Source: Sodiomyces alkalinus F11
Lineage: Eukaryota; Ascomycota; Sordariomycetes; Glomerellales; Plectosphaerellaceae
Direction of reading: 5' to 3'
Assembly (NCBI RefSeq): GCF_003711515.1
Contig: NW_021167086.1
Coordinates: 2,146,289-2,210,288, forward strand
DNA: 64,000 nucleotides
Shown: positions 11,430 through 23,413 of the stretch, one piece after another
Layout: every line of letters starts with the position of its first letter
How positions within the stretch are numbered: position 1 is the stretch's first letter
The notes under the pieces: generated by a model
The model's database searches: none
Seen by the model: only the letters and a program-made list of their open reading frames with translations
What the model was told of the DNA's origin: nothing
Made by a program: the position numbers and the translations under genes

Positions 11430-13612
11430 TAATATAAGGAGATGTCGCATTATAGTGCCGGGATATATCAGGGGAGATACGAGAGCGCCTCTCGGCTAAC
11501 ACGGGCGCGCGTCTAGTAATAAAATAGGACTAGCTCCTAGCGCTCCGGAGTAAGGAGACCGCGGGGAAGGTCGCGAAGTGGTTCCTATAAACCGGGCGCC
11601 TTCCGGACTTCCGACTAGCATAATAACTAGAATCGGAGGCGTAGTAAAGCCCCCGTAGTGCTAGAACCTCGGGTATATATACGGGGGAAATAAAGACGGC
11701 TATAAAGAAGATAGGTAAAGGGCGAGTAAGATATTTATTAATAGCCGCTATATAGCCGCGCTATAGCCGCGTTATACCCCACCTACTTACTCCTCCTCCT
11801 TATTATCTATTTACTTATCGGACTCGTTATTAGAGCTAATTACTCTACTATCTACTAGGATACCCTTATCTTTACCCTTACTCTTATCCTCTGTAATAGA
11901 GGTCATAGGGTCTCCCGATAATAGGATAAGGATATTCTGCGATATATATTAGTAATAGGGTTAATATATAGGAGGCGCGGGGTAACTTACAAGGTAGGCG
12001 AGGATAGCCTCTAATATCTCGCCGTTATAAGCGTATCTACTATAACACTATAAGGGCGTAGTAACTATAACTATACTTATATTACTAGCCTAGTAAAGAG
12101 TAGCATAGTATACACGGAGGGTATAGGTTTAGCAGATAGCGGCCTATTAATACTTATAGACGTACTATAATAGGGTTAGTAATAAGGACGTAATATACAC
12201 GGTATAACGGAGAATAGGAAACCTATAAAAGGAGTTACCGTATCGCGGGCGGCGATAGCGGCGGCGATAAAGATATTAGTAGCGTTATAGTAAGAGGGGG
12301 GGATCTAATAGGAGGATTAACGGAGCGAGGGCGTAATAGGGGCGTAGCGGGGATAAACCGGGGCGTAGTCTTAAGTGCTACGGTTACTATTAATATACTT
12401 TATATAATAAGCCCCGGCTCCTAAGTCGGGTTAGTAGAACGTAGTATAAAGCGGAGGTAAAGCGGGGGCGTAGCGAGGACGCGATCGGACTACTTACCGG
12501 GCGGATTTTAATAGGGCGAGGCCCGGTAACCCCGGGCTAATAATATAATATAAAAGGTATAGGGGGATAAGCGGAGGGTAGGCTTAGAATATACTGGGTT
12601 GGAATACAGATTAAGGGTATAAAGCGGGGGCTACGATAAAAGCGCGGGGGACTTATAGTTAAAGACTAGGGGGTAGCCGGTCCTTTACCCTTATAGGCGC
12701 CGGAACCGGCTCCCTCTTTAGTAATAAAGGACTTATTAATAGGTATCTAAAGGGGTAGGAGAGTTAGACAAAGGCGGGTATTATGGGGGCGGAGCGTTAC
12801 CGGCGCGAGGATAGTATAACCCGGGACCCTATAGAATATCTTATACTATAGCCGAATAGAACTAGGGGACACCGTGTAAGAGTACTTTAAGGCTATATAT
12901 ATACCGTACCGACTACGCGAAACTTACCTTAAAAATAATAGCTTAAGAAAAGGAAAAAAGGAAAAGAGGAAAAAAGAGAGGAAAAAAAGGAGGTTTATAA
13001 GAAAAGGGGGTAGTAGATTAGCCCTATAAGTTACTATATCTACTAGAGAATAGCAGCCACGCCCGGCCTATACTATAGCGCCTACCCCAGAGAGCCTACG
13101 TAGCGTGAAAAAAGGAGGTATATAACTATATAAAGGCTACTATAAATAGCAGGCATACGAAGGAGGTCTAGGAATAAATAATAAATAAAGGAAGGAGTAA
13201 GGGGGGGGGTAGGCGCGCCCCCGCTCTTATAAAAGGAAGGGAGGGTATAAAGGGTACTATGGTAAGGGGATAATAACCTCGCCGGATCTGGAATAAAGGA
13301 AAGGACGGCGGCGAGTAACCGTAGTGGTAGCGTACTAAGGGCGTATACGACCCGACACGGCACTTACCAAACTAACTAGCTAACCCCTATTAGCTACTAG
13401 CCCGGAGGTAAGATCCGGGTTTCGAATAGCGATAAGAATAGGGCCGCGGAGCGATACCGTAGCGGCTATATATAATAGACCTTCTTTATATAATATGAGC
13501 GCAGGGGTTTTTATCTACTAACGGTTTCCCCTTAAAAGTTAGAGAAGGACTATTACCTAGGTAGCTAGCCTAGCTTAGCTAAGCGAGAGCAGAGTAATAA
13601 ATAATAATAATA
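11430..13612 (+). pseudogene. LINE-II copy a: 5'-truncated 3' end with (AAT)n tail
   Basis: At about 11560-11650 the translation KVAKWFL-TGRLPDFRLA matches the C-terminal motif of Tad-like LINE reverse transcriptases, and corresponds to 36880-36930 in copy c. About 1.9 kb of non-coding 3' region follows. It ends in a stretch resembling 38560-38690 of copy c and an AAT tract at 13589-13612, a typical LINE tail. The divergence suggests a related subfamily rather than the same one. Confidence 0.65.
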
Positions 13613-14249
13613 ATAATCATATAATATAAATAAAATAAGGATATAAAAGAGGTAAAAAGTAAACGGCCTAGTAATAGGGTCTATAAAAAGGAGGAGTATT
13701 TATATTAAAACGCTTAGTACGCGGATCGAAAGCTTAATTATTAAGTATATCTCTGCTAAAGGCTAATCTTTACCTCCGCTTATTACTTTTAAGGCAAATT
13801 TACTCTAATAGTAATAGTTTCCTATAGATCTAGATAACTATAATAGCTAGCGTTTTACTACCTTTAAAAACCGTTAAACCTTTAATAAAATAGCCGTAGA
13901 GTAGCTTAAAAAGATTTTTAACGCCCGTACTAAAGTAAAGGCAGATATAGTAGGTTTACTACGTTTATTACTACTAGACGGCTATAGGAGCTACCTCTCT
14001 AGTAGGCTTTTATAGGAATATTACCTAAAAAACAATTTCGACACGCCTATTAACCACGGGCGCATAATAGGAGTAAAAGCGATAAAACCACCGAGACAGA
14101 GATTATAACTACTACCTCTCTCCCGGGATACTATTATACCGGTACCGTAATACCGGCGCTACTGTATAGCTGGAAGAATCATAGAATAGCGTTATTCCGA
14201 CCATAACTATATAGAATTTATAACGGACCTACCTTTCGTAATATAAGCG

Positions 14250-14262
14250 CCCCCCCCCCCCC
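14250..14262 (+). repeat. C13 homopolymer in LINE-II ORF1
   Basis: An uninterrupted run of 13 C. The paralogous position in LINE-II copy f is the run of ten N at 62442-62451, preceded by CCC. Confidence 0.95.
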
Positions 14263-15131
14263 GGAGGCAGGATATAGCGCGGAACCGATATAAGACTAAA
14301 AAAGGACTACTACGCCCCCCGGAACCGAGAATAGCTAAGATTAAGGCAGAAGTTTAGGCCTTACTAGCTAATAGGAACACGATTAAGTAGGTTATAAAGC
14401 TAGTAAAGGAATTAATGACAATATATAGTACCCGTAATAATACCGGTATATTACTATCAGTATACCTATATGCTTCTGTCCGCCACGTTATCCGAGAGGA
14501 ACTCCGGAAAGGAATAAACGGTATAAAAAAGACCTAGGCTAATATTATAGCCCGGGCTCCCGTGGTGGTACCGCTATAGGACCCCGTCCCGCCTAAAATA
14601 ATCCCTATTAGGTATTACCGAAAATTAATTATCCGCTAAAGAACCCTCCCCGAAGACTAGCCTCTTAGAGCTAGGACCCTAAAGCAAATTATTTAAGCTA
14701 TAAACGCTATAATTACCTAAACTAACGCTATAGTGGCACAGGAGCCACTAAGCGGAGATATCTACTTTAGCTTTACCGAAGGGGTATAGTGGTAGACTAC
14801 CTATAAGGAGTAATAGATTAAGAAGGCTTTTAGTAAAAGAGTTACCCTAGCCGTATATACTTACCCTACGCTCGCTAAGGCTATCCCTTTATAGGTCTTT
14901 AACGCCTTATCCGCAAAAGAGCTACTAGTATCCGTATAAGATATAAATCCCGAGGCTAAAACTCTCTAAGTATAATAGCGAGTACCCCGCTACGGTATTA
15001 ATAGGGTAACGCTTCTCCTTATCGAATCGGTTTTACCGGAAAGGATAATAAGCCTTATCCGGAATACCCTCCTTTTTAAAGGGGGTAGCTATATCTATAA
15101 ACTATATAATCCTAACCTTAGCCCCCTAAGG

Positions 15132-15173
15132 TGCTATAAATATATATACTTCGGCTATAAGGCTAACGGCTAC
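15132..15173 (+). other. Zinc knuckle with three of four ligands changed to Tyr (LINE-II b)
   Basis: Translation gives C-YK-Y-IYFG-Y-KANG-Y, exactly C-x2-C-x4-H-x4-C spacing. TGC/TGT and CAC/CAT all become TAC/TAT under CpA/TpG to TpA mutation, so tyrosine is the expected product. The first TGC survived. Confidence 0.85.
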
Positions 15174-15903
15174 CCTATAGTAAAAAGGGTATACTGCTAC
15201 TATGCTAAGCCCGAATTAGTATACCTATAAGGCCTAGGATACTATAACGCTATAAAGCCTAGGCGCCCCCGCTACTATACGGCCTATACTAGAGATTCTA
15301 ATACCTTTAACGATTTATACCGACTACTAAGGAAAAAGACGAAGAAGACCCGCGAAGTGTATAAGTACCGAGCTAGGGACTTTAATATTACCCGCTAGAC
15401 CGAAGCGGTATATCTATAGTAGCCATAGATCTTCCCCCCGATTATTATTACCTAAGACTAGGACTAACCCCTTTATAGGGGTAGAGTATACCCACCGAAA
15501 AGGATTAGAGGATAGGAGGGCTCCCCGATACCGGGCCTAATAAGCGCCTATATAGTCCCTTATAGGGCTAGTAAGGTACCGTAATAGGAGCCCTAGAGCT
15601 AGACCCCAGTTATACTAGGTATATTATCTGAACCCCCCCCCTTTTTAATTAATAAGAATTTATATCCTTTTATAGAATTTAAGGAGGAGTTAGGCACGGC
15701 GGGAGCTCCTGCTACGGTGCCGCGCCGAGTATAATATAATAATAATCCAGGAACCCGGCCTTAACCCCTTTACGAAGAGCCCTGCCTACCCCTCCTAAGG
15801 GGTATACCGGCTAATCTAAGAAGGAGGCCGCGCCCTCCTATATATATATAAAAGATACCCGCTATATACGTGGATATAAGAGGCCTACCATGGTACCTAC
15901 ACT

Positions 15904-16210
15904 GATACGACTATGATTAGCAGGCACTATACGCGCGTAAGGATGCCGCGGCACGGACCCTATACGAACGAATGGCCCTGAGCCATCCGTTCGTTTGGGC
16001 CGGAGCTATACGTTCGTATAGGAACTGGAAGATAGATAGTCCGGGCCCCCCGAGGACATATATCCTCTGTGTGGTTCGCTCCCTTAGTTTAGTAGAGGAT
16101 ATCTTTATTCTGCTCTTATATACTAGAGTAAAGCTTATCTTTTTAAACTCTAAAAGCCCTAGTTATAATAGTACTGGCTAGCTAGGGATTTACCTGGATA
16201 GGGCTTATTA
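15904..16210. repeat. Left LTR of element X
   Basis: Aligns with 20986-21292 and ends in the same GGGCTTATTA. This copy keeps CpA/TpG bases that are TpA in the other repeat, so the two LTRs mutated independently. It contains a 12-bp inverted repeat at 15959-15970 and 16011-16022. Confidence 0.75.
15959..16022. repeat. Hairpin-forming inverted repeat in the left LTR
   Basis: CCTATACGAACG (15959-15970) pairs perfectly with CGTTCGTATAGG (16011-16022). A second, overlapping hairpin (CGAACG..ATGG with CCAT..CGTTCG) is possible inside it. The outer 12-bp pair is also perfect in the right LTR (21041-21052 and 21093-21104). Confidence 0.8.
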
Positions 16211-16256
16211 AATAGCAGTAACTAAGCTTTTAGGCAAGGTTCGTGTACTGCCGCCC

Positions 16257-16409
16257 GTCGCGGACTGCGTATACTAAGACTAAACAGGCACGTAGTATAC
16301 TAGCGGTCGCGAGCTACGTGTGCTAAGACTAAATAGACACATAGTAAATTAGCGGTCGCCGTCGCGAACTACGTATACTAAGACTAAATAAACACATAGT
16401 AACCGGCGG
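16257..16409. repeat. Three-copy tandem repeat, unit about 49-55 bp
   Basis: Three units begin GTCGCG at 16257, 16306 and 16361, each containing the core TAAGACTAAA and ending near CACATAGTA. They differ by transitions and a 6-bp extra GTCGCC before the third. It lies just inside the left LTR of element X. Confidence 0.85.
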
Positions 16410-16469
16410 AACCAGATAACCGCTAGCTTACTAGGCGAAGACGCCTCCTCTTTAATAGGTCTAGGTATA

Positions 16470-16556
16470 GAGCTCTAAAGGAATCCACGGTCGCTAGTTT
16501 AGCATAGGAATAGCACCTATACTAACCTACGCACTAGCACCGTGGATCCCGAGCTC
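16470..16556. repeat. Long imperfect inverted repeat inside element X
   Basis: GAGCTC (16470) followed by ATCCACGGT-CGCTAG is mirrored by CTAGC-ACCGTGGAT followed by GAGCTC (16551-16556). This could fold into an 87-nt hairpin with an internal smaller stem (ATAGG..CCTAT). Further CGATCGCT and ATAGGATAG/CTATCCTAT pairs follow to about 16690. No tRNA cloverleaf was recognised. Confidence 0.65.
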
Positions 16557-17083
16557 TAATACCGCGATAATCTTCCTAAACGATCGCTAGTCGGCGTAGG
16601 CGATTATACCGACCTACTCCGACGCTAACCGTTTATAACGATCGCTAAAGAGCATAGGATAGCAACTATACTATCCTATATACTAGCGTCCTCCGTGGAA
16701 CTAGAGTCCTGATAGAACCACAGGGCGTACTAACCTTCCCCCCCTTTACCGTGGCACTAAGCTACTCGATAACCCCCCCCCCCTTTTTTTCCCTTTTTCC
16801 GCGGAGTATAAGGGGAGCCGACCTCCCCTTACCATAAGCTTCCCTCCCTCCGCACCTCACGGAGAAGATTTTTCCCTCTCCTTCTCGTAGTAGAGTAAGC
16901 CACCCCGCTCGCTATTATTCGATTAGCTATCGATATACCGGGAATACCCGAGGCTAGCGGCGTAGTAACCGCAAAAGGAAGATCGCGGAACTAGTATATC
17001 CGCGCCCTAGAACGTTTCCTAAAGGGGGTATATCCTAGCCTCCGCTATAACAGAAATAGCTTAATCGCGAGCTATAGATTTTA

Positions 17084-17232
17084 TTATCGAATTACCCGAG
17101 GCCCCCTTAACTAGTTCTCCCTGGTAAACGGAGGGCCTCCCCTTATTCTACTAGCCTTTATCGGATTTACCCGAGGTCCCTCGGCTTATCCTCCCTGTTA
17201 AAGGGAGGGCTCTCCTTAGTCTACTGGCTTTA
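17084..17232. repeat. Tandem duplication, period about 74 bp
   Basis: Two adjacent units each run from TTATCG through TTACCCGAGG to a CTACT-GGCTTT-like end. Each contains a CTCCCTG..GGAGGG hairpin, and the loop differs between units. Confidence 0.75.
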
Positions 17233-17840
17233 ACCGCTAACCCCCCAGTATATCTACGGGCTAGAGCACGCGTACCGCTGGATTAGGATTTATTCTTATT
17301 TTAAGCGCCTTAGCTTAGGAACCGGGTAGTCCGCTATGCCTATTATTTCTGGCCAGGACCCTAAATTCCTCTCGAACTTCCGAATAACGCTGTAAAAGGC
17401 CGTGGCACTACGCACGGAATCTCCATGGCGTAATATCCTCGGACGGCTAGATAGTCTATTAAGCGAAAGACCCGGCGACGTAATAGAATATCGTGGCTTA
17501 CTATCTCCCCTTAGCATACCTCCGTTATTTTATAACGTATATTCCTTTCCTATCCTGTTTTATTCCCCTTAGCACTCGCCATCCTATTCTATTCCCTATA
17601 GCGCTTATTATTTATTCCTTATCGCTACCTAGCGGTTCGCTTCTTTCCTTTCCCTTTTTTCCTTTCTATTATAAATACTTTTGAAGATATCTGACGATAT
17701 CGGATATACGGAAGGGACGAAAGTCACGAAAAGCAGTGGAAAAAATAAGAAGGTAATAATGGGATTGTAAGGTAGGATCTCTGCGCGCGTATTGTGTCTT
17801 CTTCGGATCGAAAAAGGGATTGAGATAAAGGATTTTTGAT

Positions 17841-18119
17841 TAAGAATAAAGAACAAAGAAAGGAAGGAACCGAACCGAGGGAACGAGTTAATATCCTTTG
17901 TTCTTTGTAAAAGAATCGATATCGTAATAGTATTATAATAAAGATCGATATCGTAGTAATATCGTAATCCTTTATATCCTTTATGTGACTCGTATCAGAT
18001 GAACTGACTCGAAAGAGAACGGTCTAGGCTTACGGGGAAGATATCCTTTATTCGAGTACGAAGGATATACTCGAAGAATATTAAGGATATTATTAGTAAT
18101 AATAATAATAATATCAACA
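17841..18119 (-). repeat. Solo LTR of the Copia-1 family
   Basis: This is the reverse complement of the 3' LTR at 33355-33637. On the minus strand it starts TGTTGATATTATTATT and carries the same blocks (AAGGATATACTCGAAG-like sequence, CGTTCTCTTTCGAGTCAG, GGTTCGGTTCCTTCC). No Copia coding sequence adjoins it, so it is most simply a solo LTR left by recombination within element X. It keeps TpG at its fourth base, where the other LTR has TpA. Confidence 0.85.
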
Positions 18120-20985
18120 AATACTACTACCGCTAAAGGACGCCCGCGAGACGTAGGGCTTTTAACGCCTGGGGTAGATAGTTAGGGATATTAATTCGTG
18201 GACTATCGGCAGAATACAGATAGCTATTATAGCGTTGATACTTATAGACGAAAGCTATTATATAACTAAAGTTTTATTATTACCGGTTAATAGTAAGACT
18301 TATACGAGCGCCGTGAGATTAAGGTAATCCTGGATAAGCGAAATACTGGAAGAAGCTATAGAGGCGTAGGAGCTAACCGAAGCCTTTAAGGAGAGATAAA
18401 AAGACCTTAGTTAATTTAAGGATAACCTTAAAGAAAGCGGAGGTTCCGAGTATACTATAGGTAGGAAATACTAAAGGAACCGATAAAGAATACTTAAGGT
18501 AAAGAACCTTTAAGTATAGCCTTATTAGGTATCGAATAAGGAACCCGAGTTACCCGAGGTAACTATATACTCTTTATATATAGCAAATAGCCCCGAGCTC
18601 GGGTAAAGGAAGGTATAAGGGTTACTATCTAATCTCTAAATAGTAGGTATATTACCGGTACTAAACTTAAATAGCGCTATCCTGCTAAATTAGCTAAACT
18701 ACTTATGAGGCTATAAAAAATCTCTGCCGCGCTACTATAATAACATCTATCCTTCCTTTATTCTTTGCTATTATAATGGGGTTTATTAGAGATAATTAGA
18801 ATACACGCTCCTAGATTATCCTTTTCTCATACTAAATAGTATCCCATACCGTCTATTCCGCTCCTATAGGTCCTTAATCGCCTTTTCGTTATATTACATA
18901 TATACCCTTCTCTATACTCCTTTACGCACCCGCTATCGGCTTCTATTTATAGCCCGCTAGTATATTATCGAATATCCCTTAGCCGTTAATAAATTAAAAG
19001 ATATTATATTTAAGTAAAACTTCTCTAAGTACTTTAATAAGGGTAGGGCCGGCGAGGGCCTTCCCTTTAAAGGATATTTTAAAGCTATTACCCTATTTAG
19101 TAATAAGAGTTTACTTATTACTAAGCTTTCCTTATCGGGTATAGTCTTTTAAGCCTAGCGACGGCAGAATAAGGAATCGTTATAGATTACCGTAATCGCG
19201 CCGCGGTATTAGGCTATAATAACCCCCTTAATCGCATACTCTATTATACGATATTCGTGCCCGCTTTCGAAGCGAATAGAGTAGTTAAAATAAACGATAC
19301 TAAAACTTTAGCCCTAATCATCCTTAGCCGTAGTTTTTACTCGACTATAATTATAACGTATAGAGCTAGACTAGACCTAAGTAAATATTTAAATAATACC
19401 TTATAAGTATACCACGGTATAACGCCTTATAGGGGCTAGACGGATATTTCCTCTCCGATCCGTTATCCGTATCGCGCCTTAGTAACCCGGCTACTCCGTA
19501 GAACTAACGTACCGCCGGCGACTTTATTACTTTCCCTATATATTCGGGCTTAAGCGCCGTGAATATCCCTACTCCTACTATACCTAGCCCTATTCCTATA
19601 ATAGATAGAATAGTCCCCGTATGTATATTATAGGAAATAAATAAGTTAGCTTACCTAGCCCTTAGCCTAGCGGGCGTTATAGAAGCCTACTATAAGGGTA
19701 AAGTAGATAAGGCTATATTTCTCGCGTATACTAGTGATTATAATAGCCTTATTAAGCCGCGGGCTATATCCGTGGTATAGTTCCTCTAAACGCCCGTGTA
19801 AATAATAACCCCTACTATCTAGCGCGCTATAGATATTCTCGCCTAGCTTTATATAGGCGGCACGACTGCGCTTAACTAAACCGTAGCCTCCTAGAACGCC
19901 TCCGCTACGCCCTTTACTAGCACGAAGCGTCCTTATTAGGGGTATACTAGCTCGCCTCTCCCTAAGCGCCTTATAGGCCGCCCGGGCGAGGAAATAATTT
20001 AGATATAAGGCTATAAATACCTAACTAAATAAGCGTTTAACCCTAATATCGTATACGTATATAAAGAGTTTACCTAAGACGGATAATACTTAGCCACCTT
20101 CGCGTAGCGAGGGTAGGGAATAGTGCTACTAATCCCGATCGTATCGTGGATTACTAAGTTTATAGATAAGGAGATTATTCCTAAAGAAACCAAAAACGCT
20201 ATAGGCCTATCTTTTCTTCTTAGCGTCTAGCGAATAGACGACTATACCTAAATTACTAAACTTAACCTAGACGGTAGTATAGACCCCGCTAAACGAATAT
20301 TAATAGTGGCGCGGTTTACTAAGTATCTAACCCGCGTATAGGACCTTATTCTATATACCATAATCCTCGCGCGATACTATAACGGCCCGGGAACTAAGGG
20401 CCTTATCTTATTATACGATATCGACTGGATAGAGATAGACTAACGCGTAACCGAGCTACGAGTATTAGAAGTCGAAAACACGCTTATGCTCGATAAGGAA
20501 TACAAAAGCTTCCTAGATACGGACGAAGAAATCGCCTAAGTGGAGGAATTCTAAGGTATAAGTTTTTTCGCCGGTATAGCGCACATATATAGAGTTTATT
20601 TAGAATTAGCATATAAGGAGGAAAAGATAGCGTATAAGTGCGTTATCGTAAAAGGAGACACGGGTTATAATTAATGGATATAGGTTTATTACTTAGTTTT
20701 CTTTTTATTCGTCCGTTCCCTATCCAGACCACCTTTAGGCTAAGTATATCGAGCGGTATAGCTACCGGAGACTTTATGGCTATACAGTGGCGAGAGGAGT
20801 TAATAGTTAGCGTAGTTAGCGCCCCGTATATATCCGTTCTCTATTTTCTTGTATTACTTACTGCCCACGCTCGCACATGGTTATAAGTCACGATTATCCT
20901 ATACGGCATACCTACGGTATCGCGGCTCGTATACGCCGTCCTAGGATGCCCGCGGGACGCAGGGCTCTTTTAGCCCGGGGTATAT
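18120..20985. other. Internal region of element X, no recognised protein
   Basis: The DNA is RIP-mutated. A plus-strand reading shows long stop-interrupted, Arg/Gln/Tyr-rich stretches that could be a gag-like protein, but no protease, RT, integrase or RNase H motif was found. The open frames at 20674-20886 and in the left LTR are too short and domain-free to call. Confidence 0.45.
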
Positions 20986-21292
20986 AATACGACCACGATT
21001 AGTAGGTATTATACGCGCGTAAGAATCCCGCGGCACGGACCCTATACGAACGAGTAGGCCTAAGCTATCCGTTTATTTAGGCCGGAGCTATACGTTCGTA
21101 TAGGAACTAGAAGATAGATAGTCCGGCCCCCCCGAGGATATATATCCTCGGCGTGATTCGCTCCCTTAGTTTAGTAGAGGATATCTTTATTCTACCCTTA
21201 TATATTAGAGTAAAGATCACCCTTTCAAACCCTAGAAGCCCTAGGTCTAATAGCACTAGCTGGCCAGGGATTTGCCTAGATAGGGCTTATTA
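20986..21292. repeat. Right LTR of element X
   Basis: Direct repeat partner of 15904-16210, sharing the distal GGGCTTATTA end and the 12-bp inverted repeat. It shows more TpA than the left copy. LINE-II ORF2 sequence begins immediately after it. Confidence 0.75.
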
Positions 21293-23413
21293 TACACGGT
21301 TATATTTAGGACTAAAGACAACGCCCTTATAATCTAGTTAATCTACTTAGAGAACTACTAGTTAGCCAGGACCCCCTAGAATACACTCCTATAAGATATA
21401 TTCAATATAGTATTACTACGGGGCCGCTATATCCATATAGGGGACTTTAACCTATACTACCCTCTATAATTATAGCCACCGCGTTATTCCCCCCGGGCCG
21501 GTACCCTATTTACCCTTACGACCCGGTAGAACCTAGACTTAATAACCCCCCCTAAGACTATTATATAATACCGCCCGGGCCGGCGTACTAGCACTATTAA
21601 CCTTATATAGGCGACGTAGGGGCTTTACTGCGATTTCGGCGGCCCCGATAAGACCGTTGTCGGGTTAGATAACTACTTATAAATAGCCTAAATCGACACG
21701 GAGATAGAGACTACGCCGAGCACCGCGATAACACTACCGCGGGACTTAGGCGGGCCCCGCTAGGTCTAGAAGGACTTTAGCCCCTTATAGGTCCCTTAGC
21801 TCGTTATTATATAATTATAGTAGACCGGCCCTTTTATAATACTAGGAGATATCGACTCGGTATTAAATAACCTAATCGGGGACTTAACGGTTATAGCCGA
21901 TAAGACTATATAGTGCCGTCGCGGGGGTATCCCTAGACTCTTACTTACCCCTTAGTTGAACGCGGAGCTAACCGCTTTTACTTAGGAGGCGAGGCTCCTT
22001 TACCGTAGATATATATCCAAAAAGTCCCTGAACTAATACGATAAGTTCTAGAAAGCGGAGAGACGCCGCGATAAGGTTATCGCGGTAGCGAAGCGGCTAT
22101 ACTAATAGTATTTACTATATAAGACTAGGAAAAATAATAACCTCCTTTAGCGATTATAGAAATAGGTATAAACAAAAGGAGGAGCACTCCTAGACCCCCT
22201 ATCGGTACCGCCATTACGCTAAGACGATAGCGATAACCTAGCCACTATATACGTAGAGAAAGCCGAAGTCCTTAACCGGAAATTCTTCTTACCCCCCCTT
22301 TTTACTACCCTTAGACCCTTAGGCGCGGAATTTCCCCCTAAATAGGATATCTGCTATAACATTACCGTAGCGGACGTATAGGGGCGCCTTAAGAAGACTA
22401 AACCTAGGCAGTACTAGGACTTAATAGGCTCTTAATAAGGCTCCTTAAAGTATATAGACCTCCCCTATATTAAAGCCTAAGCACTATTTTTATAGCGTAC
22501 CTTAAAGCGGGCTATTACCCGAAGAGGTGCCGCCACGTTACCGTGGTAGTCCTTAAGAAGGAAGGCCGGCTGCCGGCTAACTATAAGATAGTAAAAGGCT
22601 AACGATTAATATTACTCCTTAATATAATAGGTAAGGTCCTTAAGGGGATATTAGCCGACCGTATCGTTACCGTAGCGGAGGAGTATCGGCTTCTCCCGAA
22701 AGGATAGATAGGTAACCGGACTAAGCGGAGTATAAAGATAATAGTATAAAGAGTTATAAAGGCCGTAAGGGCGAGCTAGGCCTATAGTAGTACCGCTTTA
22801 ATACTCTAATTAAATATTAAAGGGGTCTTTAATATAGTCCTTTACTCCCGCCTCATTAAGGTACTCGAAAGGAAGGGAATCCCCTAATAGCTTATTACCC
22901 TAATTAGTAGCTTCCTTTAAGACCGTATAGCCTAGCTATTACTTAATAGCGAAATAGCCCCCCCCGCGATACCTTTACGGGGGTATACTATAAGGCTCCC
23001 CGATCTCCCCTATCCTCTTTGTCCTCTATATCTCTACCCTTTATAAGGAGCTAGAAAGGGTCCTTAAAATAATAGTAATAGAATTTACTAATATTATAAA
23101 TATTATCGCTTTTTGAAGAATAGAGGTATAAACACGTAACTGCCTTACCGCTATATAGCGTGCTTACCTAGACTAGGAGATAGCGAGCGGACTATAGTTC
23201 GAACTAGCTAAGTGTGTTTATATCCTTTTCACGAAGTTACGCTAACCTTCCCTCACCCCGGTCCCCCTTAACGTTACTTCGGTACTAGTAGCGGAGGCGA
23301 TAAGACTCCTAGGCGTTTAGCTTAATAGGAAACTTGATTTTCGGCGATACGTAAAAGAGGTAAAGAGCCGACTAGCTATCTAAATATACGCCCTCTTAAG
23401 GCCTAGCATTGGC
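21293..23413 (+). pseudogene. LINE-II copy b, 3' half: endonuclease and RT, truncated
   Basis: Continues the LINE-II copy interrupted at 15903. It aligns with 33940-36050 of copy c: an exonuclease-endonuclease-phosphatase type region (GDFNLYYPL at about 21443) and then RT motifs (RLILLLNIIGKVLKGI, DIKGVF-like, QGSP-like). The catalytic FADD position (about 23083) is destroyed. The copy ends where the poly(T)-side tail of LINE-I copy A begins. It is non-coding. Confidence 0.8.

Larger units (their letters stand above)
13613..15903 (+). pseudogene. LINE-II copy b, 5' half: ORF1 (gag-like) with degraded zinc knuckle
   Basis: This is the ORF1 region of a LINE whose ORF2 resumes at 21293 after an inserted LTR element. 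It is homologous to 53715-55330 and 62215-64000. At 15132-15173 a C-x2-C-x4-H-x4-C knuckle is readable with only the first Cys kept and the other three ligands changed to Tyr. A C13 homopolymer lies at 14250-14262. Many TAA/TAG stops make it non-coding. LINE ORF1 proteins bind the element RNA; here that role is only ancestral. Confidence 0.8.
15904..21292. mobile_element. LTR element X inserted in LINE-II copy b
   Basis: Two roughly 307-bp direct repeats (15904-16210 and 20986-21292), alike at about 85-90% by eye and differing mainly by transitions, bracket about 4.8 kb. LINE-II sequence stops at the left repeat and continues after the right one: aligned to copy c, the break falls within a CCTACGCGGTTATA-like site, with ACGTG on the left and ACACG on the right as a possible 5-bp duplication. 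The internal region (16211-20985) has no gag-pol I could recognise. It contains minisatellites, hairpins and a solo Copia LTR. It may be a non-autonomous element or a badly eroded Gypsy. Element orientation is not determined. Confidence 0.75.

Noticed and set aside
13082..13363. 93-codon minus-strand frame
   Set aside because: It lies in the non-coding 3' region of LINE-II copy a, with no domain and low-complexity hydrophobic composition.
16235..16410. Repeated units resembling a CRISPR array
   Set aside because: Units are contiguous, with no spacers, and the context is a fungal LTR element; it is a minisatellite.
16470..16556. Possible tRNA gene because of strong stems
   Set aside because: No cloverleaf with T-arm GGTTCRA and anticodon arm could be formed; it is a simple nested hairpin.
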